64,000 nt of DNA from Pacificispira sp002696645 (lineage in GTDB: Bacteria; Pseudomonadota; Alphaproteobacteria; UBA8366; Aestuariispiraceae). How positions within the stretch are numbered: position 1 is the stretch's first letter; each line of letters opens with the position of its first letter. The DNA lies in the NCBI RefSeq assembly GCF_048892425.1, contig NZ_JBLZHU010000002.1, positions 372,001 to 436,000 on the forward strand, read 5' to 3'. Position numbers and translations under genes: made by a program. Positions 33,190 to 40,596 of the stretch are shown one piece after another. Below the pieces are notes generated by a model. It saw only the letters and a program-made list of their open reading frames with translations. It did no database searches and was not told the DNA's origin.

Positions 33190-36122
33190 TCTTTATGGCC
33201 TTTTTGATTGCCGATCCATTCCGCCATTGGGGCGGCGGGTTTGCCGGATGGATCGGGGTGCAGATCCTTGCCATAGCGCAAAACGCCGTCAGTCGAGACT
33301 GCGCTGGGGGCCAGTTCAGGCACCTCAAACCGCTCAAACATAGGTTCTGTCGCCCCGGCCTCGTCTTCGGGGCATTTTTCCAGGCGCACCTTCAAATCAT
33401 ACCAGGCAGCCTGGCCCGTCACCGGATCGGCATTGGCATAGCGGAAGCCGTCGCCCTGGGCAGGCAGCAATTCCGGTATGATGTGGTTCAGCAGGAACCC
33501 TTTCTCCGTCTCTGGTGCACCGGGTTTCAGGCCCCAGGCCCCCTTACGCTTGCCAATCGCGTTCCAGGTCCAGATGGTGCCTTTTTCAACGCCATGCATG
33601 GTTTTGATCTGGGCTTTCACGCGGCCCTGGGGGCTGATGATCCAGACCCAATCCTCATCGCCGGCATCGATAGTCGCGGCGGTTTCGGGATGCAGATACA
33701 GGCGATTCTGATTGGTGATTTGTCTTAGCCACGCATTTTGCCCCCCCCAACTGTGATACATATGCATCGGGCGCTGGGTGATGGCATGCAGGGTATAGTC
33801 CTGTGCTGTGGCCGTAGTTTCAAACGGTGGATACCAGAAGGGGATTGGATCGAAATAGGTTTCGACGCGGTGCCTGTGGCGGTCTGGCGGCACGGCGGGG
33901 CCAAATCCCTGGGCTGCCAGTCGGAACTTTTGCAAAGGTTCGGAATATATCTGCATGACGATGCGGTCCGTGGACGGAATCCAGCCCATTTTATGGGCGC
34001 GGGTCAGATAGTCCTTATTGCCGTGCTTTAACCAGGATTCGGATTCCGTAAAGGGGTCCTCCCAAAATCCACCATTGTCGATATAGCGTTGCAGCTGGCC
34101 TTGATTGGGCGCGCCCCGGCCTTGATCCGTGCCAAACTCACCGCGCCATCCGGCCAGCGGACCAATGCCCGGCGCGCGTTCGTGATTGGTGATGTAATCC
34201 TGATAGCCGCCGGGGTAAGCGGGGCTGCCCTCTGCCGTGACGAAACCGGGCAGTTTCAGGCGTGCACCCAATTCGATCAGGACATCCTGAAAGGGCCGCA
34301 CATCGCGGTCCAGCGGGACGACCGGGTGGCGGATCGCATCGGCTGGTCCCTCAGCACTGCAGATCGGGCGGTCCAGCAGAGAGATACAATCCCACCGCTC
34401 CAGATAGGTCGTATCGGGCAACACCAGATCGGCATAAGGAACCGTTTCTGAATAGAAGGCATCGGAATAGATGATCTTGGGGATTTTATAGCTGCCATCC
34501 TCATTCGTATCGGTCAGGTAATGCAGCACGCCCGGCACATTCATCGAGCTGTTCCAGCCCATATTGGCCATATACATAAACAGCACATCAATGGGATAGG
34601 GGTCGCCCTTCCAGGCATTGTGAATGACCATTTGCATCAGGCCATGGGCGGCCAGCGGATGTTCCCAGCTATAGGCCTTATCGATGCGTTTGGGCGTGCC
34701 GTCCGGATTGATCAGTAGGTCTTCCGGACCGGTGGGAAAGCCCAATGGCATCCCTTCCAGGGGCTTGTTGGCCTCTGATCTATGGCCGGCCGGTTTTGGT
34801 CCCGGCGGCACCGGGCGTGGGAAGGGTGGCTTGGAGCGAAAACCGCCTGGCACATCAATCGTGCCCAGGATCATTTGCAGCAAATGCAGGATGCGACAGG
34901 TATGAAACCCGTTGGAATGGGCTGAAACACCGCGCATGGCATGCAGGGAGACGGGCCGACCGATAATCTTGGTCTGTTTGCGCCCGGCCCAATCGGTCCA
35001 ATCGACGTCCAGTTCTATGCTGCGCTCAAACGCGGCATGGGCCAGTTCTGCGGCAATCCGTCGGATCGTTTCAGCGGACACGCCACAGGATTTTTCCGCC
35101 TCTTCCGGCGAATAGCTTTTATCCAGAAACCGCTTTGCCATCAGGTGAAAGGCCGGGACGGCCCGCTGACCGGCAATATCGACGCTGCCGTTCATCACCG
35201 GGGAACCGCCGGCTTCCAGCGCGCTGACCAGTTTCTTGGTTTTACCGTCCAGAATCAGGGGGTTTCCATCGCGATCGCGGGCAAACAGGCCATCATCTGC
35301 CGTGCCCGGCGCCTGAATAACCAGCCAGGGGGCGTTGGTGTATCGGGCCAGATAATCCCAATCGATTTTCTCCGCCGCCAGCAATTCATGGATCAGCGCC
35401 CCGGCGAACAGGCCGTCTGTCCCAGGGCGGATGCCAACCCATTCATCGGCAATCGCGGAATAGCCTGTCTTTACCGGGTTTACCGAAACAAACTTTGCCT
35501 CGCCGCGGCTTTTGAGATGGCCCAGGCCCATTTTGATTGGATTGCTGTCATGGTCTTCAGCGACGCCAAACATCATGAAATACAGGGTGCGTTCCCAATC
35601 CGGCTCGCCAAATTCCCAAAAGGAACTGCCGATGGAATACAGCCCACCCGCAGCCATATTGACCGAACAGAATCCCCCATGGGCGGCAAAATTAGGCGTC
35701 CCAAACCGCCCTGCCCACCAGCCGGTCAGCGACTGGCTTTGGTCGCGCCCGGTAAAAAATGCCAATCGTTTGGGGTCTGTTTTGCGGACATCCGACAACC
35801 AGTCTGTCGCCAGATCCATCGCCTCAGACCATTCAATTTCTTCAAATTCCCCGGATCCGCGCGGACCAACGCGTTTCAGGGGCTTCGTCAAACGCCCCGG
35901 GGATTTGTAATTCATAATCCCGGCGGACCCTTTGGCGCACAAGACCCCCTTGTTGATCGGGTGATCAGGATTGCCATCGATATAGCGGACTTCATCATTT
36001 TTGAAATGGACGCGGATACCGCAGCGACAGGCACACATATAGCATGTTGTGTATTCGGTCCGATCAATGGCGTTTGGGGTAACATCCACCTGCTCTTGAA
36101 CGGTCGTAAAGGGTCCTGACAT
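33174..36122 (-). CDS. soeA: SoeA-like sulfite dehydrogenase, molybdopterin subunit
   Basis: A 982-residue molybdenum enzyme of the DMSO reductase superfamily. The N-terminal [4Fe-4S] site is C27-x2-C30-x3-C34-x27-C62. The molybdopterin-binding domains follow (FFTGRDQSQSLTGWWAG, GLGHLKSRGEAKFVSVNP, GIRPGTDGLFAGAL), with the C-terminal cap ending in the guanine-dinucleotide-binding region. There is no twin-arginine signal, so the enzyme is cytoplasmic, as SoeA is and DmsA is not. It would oxidise sulfite to sulfate with SoeB and SoeC. The ribosome binding site is AAGGTAGGA. Polysulfide or tetrathionate reductase-like function is a lesser alternative. Confidence 0.75.
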   Translation of the reverse strand: MSGPFTTVQEQVDVTPNAIDRTEYTTCYMCACRCGIRVHFKNDEVRYIDGNPDHPINKGVLCAKGSAGIMNYKSPGRLTKPLKRVGPRGSGEFEEIEWSEAMDLATDWLSDVRKTDPKRLAFFTGRDQSQSLTGWWAGRFGTPNFAAHGGFCSVNMAAGGLYSIGSSFWEFGEPDWERTLYFMMFGVAEDHDSNPIKMGLGHLKSRGEAKFVSVNPVKTGYSAIADEWVGIRPGTDGLFAGALIHELLAAEKIDWDYLARYTNAPWLVIQAPGTADDGLFARDRDGNPLILDGKTKKLVSALEAGGSPVMNGSVDIAGQRAVPAFHLMAKRFLDKSYSPEEAEKSCGVSAETIRRIAAELAHAAFERSIELDVDWTDWAGRKQTKIIGRPVSLHAMRGVSAHSNGFHTCRILHLLQMILGTIDVPGGFRSKPPFPRPVPPGPKPAGHRSEANKPLEGMPLGFPTGPEDLLINPDGTPKRIDKAYSWEHPLAAHGLMQMVIHNAWKGDPYPIDVLFMYMANMGWNSSMNVPGVLHYLTDTNEDGSYKIPKIIYSDAFYSETVPYADLVLPDTTYLERWDCISLLDRPICSAEGPADAIRHPVVPLDRDVRPFQDVLIELGARLKLPGFVTAEGSPAYPGGYQDYITNHERAPGIGPLAGWRGEFGTDQGRGAPNQGQLQRYIDNGGFWEDPFTESESWLKHGNKDYLTRAHKMGWIPSTDRIVMQIYSEPLQKFRLAAQGFGPAVPPDRHRHRVETYFDPIPFWYPPFETTATAQDYTLHAITQRPMHMYHSWGGQNAWLRQITNQNRLYLHPETAATIDAGDEDWVWIISPQGRVKAQIKTMHGVEKGTIWTWNAIGKRKGAWGLKPGAPETEKGFLLNHIIPELLPAQGDGFRYANADPVTGQAAWYDLKVRLEKCPEDEAGATEPMFERFEVPELAPSAVSTDGVLRYGKDLHPDPSGKPAAPMAEWIGNQKGHKEGGNQ

Positions 36123-36157
36123 TATCCTACCTTAACAAATTGATACTGACGTCGCGG

Positions 36158-36934
36158 TTACAGTTTCTGGAAGATCCAGTTGGCAGCCAATCCGGCAAAT
36201 CCGGCAATGAAGATCGCGGCCAGGCCATATAAGGCCGGTTGCATGTAAGCTGTTCTGTAGACTTGCGCCCCAAAACCTTCCTTGTTCACAAACAGGGGCG
36301 TTGTCTGGGCTGCGGCGACCTGACCATCGCGCACCAGCAATGTTTCGACCGTATAGGTCCCAACAGGCACATTGGTGGGGATCAGGACCGAGGCTCGAAA
36401 CAACTGTCGGCCCCGACGTTCAACCACGCCCGCATCTGGACTGAACAGGCCGATGGCGACCTTGTTTCGCAAGACGGAGGCCGCAAACTGGTCATAGTCC
36501 TTCTGACTGAGGATATCATCGGTTTGCAGGCGAATGTTTTCCAGGCCGATCTGGTGCCGTCGCAATGCACTGGGAGGTAAATCCAGTCCGGATTTTGCAG
36601 TCGTGGCGACGCTGTAGAAGGACGGAACACCTTTGAACTCAACAGATTCTGTATTCATCCAGATACCGGCCACTCGGTCTTTCCGACGCGCCACGATATC
36701 TTGTTTTGGCCCGTGGACGACAACGACAATATCACCATCGCCCTGCATCGTTCCAAATAACAACAATTCCTCGCCGGTGAAACCTGCGGTTATCGCGACC
36801 AGATGGTTGTCCAGGTCTGCGACCAAAGGCTCATCCGCGCTGAGTGATGCCGGGATCAATAAAAACAGGCTCAGGATGCAGCGCGGCCAGGACAGGCGCA
36901 ATCGAAAGGCAGGGCGAGACGGGACTGCGATCAT
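36158..36934 (-). CDS. TIGR02186 family membrane protein (Alph_Pro_TM)
   Basis: A 258-residue protein with an N-terminal signal-type helix (CILSLFLLIPASLSAD), a periplasmic beta-rich domain (GEELLLFGTMQGDGDIVVVV, VPVGTYTVETLLVRDG) and one C-terminal membrane helix (ALYGLAAIFIAGFAGLAANW). This architecture defines a small alphaproteobacterial family that is nearly always next to a TauE/SafE exporter, as here with a 4-bp overlap. Its role is unknown; a periplasmic partner in sulfite or sulfur-anion export is inferred from context. Confidence 0.85.
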   Translation of the reverse strand: MIAVPSRPAFRLRLSWPRCILSLFLLIPASLSADEPLVADLDNHLVAITAGFTGEELLLFGTMQGDGDIVVVVHGPKQDIVARRKDRVAGIWMNTESVEFKGVPSFYSVATTAKSGLDLPPSALRRHQIGLENIRLQTDDILSQKDYDQFAASVLRNKVAIGLFSPDAGVVERRGRQLFRASVLIPTNVPVGTYTVETLLVRDGQVAAAQTTPLFVNKEGFGAQVYRTAYMQPALYGLAAIFIAGFAGLAANWIFQKL

Positions 36935-37869
36935 TGCGGCCCCGCCTTGTCGCTAACCGCGACAATCGAATACACGTCATCAGGCGTGATGACCAAATCA
37001 AACAGCAACTTACCACAGACCATCAGCACCATTACGGCCAACAGGCTGCGCAACTGCTCTCCTTTCAGCTTGGCCCCAATCTTCGTTCCGAACTGGGCCC
37101 CAATGACTCCGCCGATTAACAGCAACATCGCCAGAACCACATCCACGGTCTGATTTAATGTGGCCTGAAAGAATGTCGCATTGGCGCTGACGAAGATAAT
37201 CTGAAACAGGGATGTCCCTACCACAACATTGGTCGGCATACCCAACAGATAAATCATTGCCGGCACCATGACAAAGCCCCCGCCGACCCCCATGATTGCG
37301 GTCAGGATTCCTACCAGGAAGCCAATCCCGATGGGCAGAAGAAGGCTGATATACAGCTTTGACTTTCGAAATCGGAACTTCAGCGGCAGGCCATGCATCC
37401 AATTGTGCTGGTGCAATTTGCGCTGCATGCGACCGCCGGATTTTTTGCGGGACCGCAGCAGGGACCGCAGGCTTTCCGCCATCATCAAGCCACCGATGAT
37501 GCCCAGGAAAATCACATAGGATAACTTAATGACCAGGTCGATCTGACCCAGCGTTTGCAGGAATTTGAAAACGAAAACACCCAGTGTCGATCCGACCACA
37601 CCTCCTGACAGCAACATCAGGCCCATCATCAGATCAACATTGCCCCGCCGCCAATGCGCCAGAACGCCCGACACGGAAGAGGCGATAATTTGATTTGCGC
37701 CCGTGCCGACAGCCACCGGGGCTGGGACGCCCAGAAAAATCAGCAGGGGGGTCATAAGAAAGCCGCCCCCGACCCCAAAAATACCCGACATGACCCCCAC
37801 ACCCGCGCCCATCCCCAGAATGAGGAAGATATTCACCGACATCTCGGCGATCGGCAGGTATATATGCAT
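36931..37869 (-). CDS. TauE/SafE family sulfite exporter
   Basis: A 312-residue membrane protein (about eight helices) with the family's repeated glycine-rich half motifs: MSGIFGVGGGFLMTPLLIFLGVP near the N-terminus (first 18 residues of it suffice to identify it) and GILTAIMGVGGGFVMVPAMIYLLGMP in the second half. It exports sulfite or organosulfonates out of the cytoplasm. The ATG at 37869 with GGGGG upstream is preferred; an ATG at 37887 adds 6 residues. It heads the likely operon TauE-TIGR02186-soeA-soeB-soeC and is preceded by a strong inverted repeat. Confidence 0.85.
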   Translation of the reverse strand: MHIYLPIAEMSVNIFLILGMGAGVGVMSGIFGVGGGFLMTPLLIFLGVPAPVAVGTGANQIIASSVSGVLAHWRRGNVDLMMGLMLLSGGVVGSTLGVFVFKFLQTLGQIDLVIKLSYVIFLGIIGGLMMAESLRSLLRSRKKSGGRMQRKLHQHNWMHGLPLKFRFRKSKLYISLLLPIGIGFLVGILTAIMGVGGGFVMVPAMIYLLGMPTNVVVGTSLFQIIFVSANATFFQATLNQTVDVVLAMLLLIGGVIGAQFGTKIGAKLKGEQLRSLLAVMVLMVCGKLLFDLVITPDDVYSIVAVSDKAGPQ

Positions 37870-37909
37870 CTGCGCGTCGGCCCCCATTTGCGGCGCGGTG
37901 TCCTTGCGT

Positions 37910-37936
37910 TTAAGATATCCCCCAACGATATCTTAA
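37910..37936. promoter_or_regulatory. inverted repeat, candidate operator of the sulfite operon
   Basis: TTAAGATATC (37910-37919) and GATATCTTAA (37927-37936) are exact reverse complements 7 bp apart; GCGTTT and AAACGC flank the arms as a second, offset pair. It lies about 40 bp upstream of the TauE/SafE start and on the divergent side of tusA. The size and symmetry suit a dimeric regulator such as an ArsR/BigR-type protein, but no such gene is nearby. Confidence 0.6.
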
Positions 37937-38093
37937 GAAACGCGCAGTGCGCAGGCCGCCTAGGTAAATGTGATTGCTGAGTTAATCACCATCCCCACAA
38001 TGGCCCGCGCCTGCCCCTGTCGTCAATCCGGGCAACAGACAAAAAATGTGCGTTGATTTATGTTAATTGCGATAAATGGAAGCGGATCGTTAC

Positions 38094-38318
38094 ATGAAGA
38101 CAGTTGAACTGGATGCAACGGGCCTGAAATGTCCCCTGCCGGTTTTGAAGGCGCGTAAGGCACTTAAGGGACTGGCGCCGGGGGACCGGTTGGACATTCG
38201 TGCGACAGACCCTGGCTCTCCGGCGGATATTCGCGCGTTTTGTGAGACTTTTGGCCACAGCCTGGAGGCAAGCGAACCCGAATCCGGTGTATTCCTGTTC
38301 CAAATTCTAAAAGGCTAA
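38094..38318 (+). CDS. TusA/SirA-type sulfur carrier protein
   Basis: A 74-residue protein starting MKTVELDATGLKCPLPVLKA, with the family's CPxP motif; C13 would carry the persulfide. TusA-like proteins deliver sulfane sulfur to cytoplasmic enzymes, including sulfur-oxidising systems, so its place next to the soe/TauE operon (divergent) is apt. An upstream ATG at 38076 adds 6 residues that are not family-like. It ends 3 bp from the convergent fliN-like gene. Confidence 0.85.
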   Translation: MKTVELDATGLKCPLPVLKARKALKGLAPGDRLDIRATDPGSPADIRAFCETFGHSLEASEPESGVFLFQILKG

Positions 38319-38321
38319 AGT

Positions 38322-38645
38322 CTAATCGTCGATTTGGGATTTGTTGTAGATTTCGGTGAATGATACGGCTAGGTGATCGTCCACCACGACAATCTCGCCC
38401 CGACCGATCGGCATGCCGTTACAGCGCACCTCAACGGTATCGCCAACCTTGCGGTCCAATTCAATCACGGCGCCGCGCCCGATTTTCAGCAAGTTTGCGA
38501 CTTTCATTTCAGCAGTGCCCAGCACCGCCGTGATATCGACGGAGATTTTATTGACCGCGCTGCTGTTGCTCGCCTTGCCGATCACTTTTTTAGCGGCGGC
38601 GGCCAAAGCGCCGTTTTCTTCCTCGCCGCCCTTTTCCTCAGCCAT
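38322..38645 (-). CDS. fliN: FliN-type flagellar motor switch protein
   Basis: A 107-residue protein with an acidic N-terminal tail (EEKGGEEENG) and the C-terminal SpoA domain (ISVDITAVLGTAEMKVANLL, GRGAVIELDRKVGDTVEV, VRCNGMPIGRGEIVVVDDHL). FliN forms the C-ring base that binds phospho-CheY and the export ATPase complex. No other flagellar gene is in the window, so this is an isolated copy; a second fliN elsewhere would be worth looking for. Confidence 0.85.
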   Translation of the reverse strand: MAEEKGGEEENGALAAAAKKVIGKASNSSAVNKISVDITAVLGTAEMKVANLLKIGRGAVIELDRKVGDTVEVRCNGMPIGRGEIVVVDDHLAVSFTEIYNKSQIDD

Positions 38646-38761
38646 GAAAGCCTCAATTTCTCAATAGAATTTCAACACAAGTCACTCTACGCTGTGATTC
38701 GGAACCACGTCCATCCGATATCGGCTTGCCAACAGGGTGGCCTGGGGGTCAAAACAGCGCC

Positions 38762-39811
38762 ATGAAAGCCATGCCCAATTCCCTCATTCTGCGTTTCGTG
38801 TCTGTGATTGTGATCCTGTTTGGTATCAGCACGGCAGGGTATGCGGCGGATATTGCTGCCCTGCAGGCGGGGGCAGCGGCAGGCAAGGCAGAGGCTCAGT
38901 ATCAGTTAGGCCTGGCCTATGAATCCGGCGATGGTGTCGGGCAGGACGATTTTCAGGCGGTTCGGTGGCTGCGGGCTGCCGCCGAACAGGACTATCCACC
39001 CGCAGCCTTGGATCTGGGGTGGATGTTGGCCAATGGCTATGGTGTTTCCAAGGATCTGGATCAGGCATATTTCTGGTTCGTCCGGGCCACGGCATTGGGG
39101 GCGCACGGGGCGGCGGATCAGCGCGATGCCCTGGCGCGATCTTTGGATGCGGACAGGCGGGCCCAACTGGCACAGGACGCATTGGCGGGTCTGTCGGTTC
39201 CAATCCCGACAACGGCGCAGGCGCCGTCGCTTGCGGTCGCCTCTGATCCTGTCCTACAGCCGGGGGATACAGTACAGGCCTTGCGCCTGAAACTGAATGC
39301 CGGGGGTGGGCTGGATGTCCTGGCCAAATTGCGCCTGTTGGCCCAGGATGGCGATATTCAGGCCCGGAATCTGGTCGGTCTTGCCTTGCGTCGCTCCACG
39401 GATCCCAATGACCGCACGCAGGGGATGGATTGGCTGATCGCAGCGGCGCAGAATGGCTTGCCGGCGGCTCAGTACAATGTTGCGTCGGCTATGATGGAAA
39501 ATGCCCGGGAAAACCCGGCGACCGGGTTGGATAGCCGCGCAGTAGATCGATGGCTGGATATGGCCCAGGATGGCAGCACGCCGGCTGCCCCGGATGATTA
39601 CAATGCCGTCGCCCGTGAATTTGCGGCCCGCGCAGGAATAAAGGATGCCTATCGCGCGGCGGTCCAGGGATCAGAGGGCGCCTATCCTGAGTTGCGGGAA
39701 CTCATCCGCCTGAAACGACAGGAATTGGCGGCGCAACAGGACTTTCTCCGGCGATTGGGTAATACGCCCCCGCCCGCATCCGGTGCCATCGAGAGCACAA
39801 TTATCCAATAA
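38762..39811 (+). CDS. Sel1-repeat periplasmic protein
   Basis: About 349 residues. A signal peptide (SLILRFVSVIVILFGISTAGYAA) is followed by Sel1-type repeats (AEAQYQLGLAYESGDGVGQD, FQAVRWLRAAAEQDYPPAAL, LGWMLANGYGVSKDLDQAYF) and a second set near residues ~200-270 (QARNLVGLALRRS, LPAAQYNVASAMMEN). Such solenoids bind partner proteins in the periplasm. A further ATG at 38726 is possible but has no signal-like start. Followed 10 bp later by the DUF218 gene; partner unknown. Confidence 0.8.
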   Translation: MKAMPNSLILRFVSVIVILFGISTAGYAADIAALQAGAAAGKAEAQYQLGLAYESGDGVGQDDFQAVRWLRAAAEQDYPPAALDLGWMLANGYGVSKDLDQAYFWFVRATALGAHGAADQRDALARSLDADRRAQLAQDALAGLSVPIPTTAQAPSLAVASDPVLQPGDTVQALRLKLNAGGGLDVLAKLRLLAQDGDIQARNLVGLALRRSTDPNDRTQGMDWLIAAAQNGLPAAQYNVASAMMENARENPATGLDSRAVDRWLDMAQDGSTPAAPDDYNAVAREFAARAGIKDAYRAAVQGSEGAYPELRELIRLKRQELAAQQDFLRRLGNTPPPASGAIESTIIQ

Positions 39812-39820
39812 GGTCATGGG

Positions 39821-40582
39821 ATGAAATCATTCGGCGCTGATATTCTTCCTAATCTGGCTCTTTGGGGTGTGCTTCTGGGGGTCTTGTTTCTGTGCATCCG
39901 TCAGGGTTTGAGGCGTGGCAATCTGCTGCTGAAACTGTCAGCGTTGCTTCTTCTTGTGCTGTCATTGCCGGTGTCTTCCAGGATCGCATCAGAAATATGG
40001 GCTGTGGAGGCGCAAGATTTCGGCCTGTCACAACCCTCGCCCAATATGGCGGTTCTGGTTTTTGGGGGCGGGTTGGGCTCTGACGACCATGGGAACATCT
40101 GGCCCAGCGGCAATTCATTGATGCGTGGGTTTGAGGGAATGTGGTTGGCAGCACGGCTTAGCGCGCCTCTATTGATTTCGGGGGGCATCACTCATGGGGA
40201 AGGCCGATCAGAAGCCGAAGCCATAGCAGAATTTTTGAATTTTAGAGGATTTTCGGGCAAAATTTATGTCGAAAGGGAGTCTCTGAACACATGGGAAAAC
40301 GCCAATAATTCCTATGCGATCCTGCGGCAGAACGGATGGACGGGGCTGTATGCTGTCACTGATATGATCCACTCCCGGCGTGCTGTGGCTTGCCTGCGGG
40401 CGGCGGGTGTTTCCGATGTTCGTTTCTGGCCGACCGGTTCGGGGCCTGCTGCTGTAATAGACGCGGCGGATTTCCTGCCAACGGTCAGTGGCCTGTCCCG
40501 GTGGCGTATCTTAGGCTATGAGATTTCAGCGACTGTCTATTACAGCATAACGGGTCGCATCACTCTGGCAGATATATTTTGA
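39821..40582 (+). CDS. YdcF-like DUF218 domain membrane protein
   Basis: A 253-residue protein with two N-terminal membrane helices (LALWGVLLGVLFLCI and LLKLSALLLLVLSLP) and a DUF218 domain: NMAVLVFGGG, APLLISGGITHGEGRSEAEAIAE, VERESLNTWENANNS and VTDMIHSRRAVACLRAAG. The ESxxTxEN-type motif and the final basic cluster are typical. DUF218 proteins such as SanA and ElyC act in envelope biogenesis; the substrate is unknown here. It may be translated with the upstream Sel1 protein. Confidence 0.8.
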   Translation: MKSFGADILPNLALWGVLLGVLFLCIRQGLRRGNLLLKLSALLLLVLSLPVSSRIASEIWAVEAQDFGLSQPSPNMAVLVFGGGLGSDDHGNIWPSGNSLMRGFEGMWLAARLSAPLLISGGITHGEGRSEAEAIAEFLNFRGFSGKIYVERESLNTWENANNSYAILRQNGWTGLYAVTDMIHSRRAVACLRAAGVSDVRFWPTGSGPAAVIDAADFLPTVSGLSRWRILGYEISATVYYSITGRITLADIF

Positions 40583-40596
40583 TCGACGACTTTCAA

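Noticed and set aside
34941..36119. 392-residue plus-strand open frame over soeA
   Set aside because: Antisense shadow of the soeA 5' half; no motifs.
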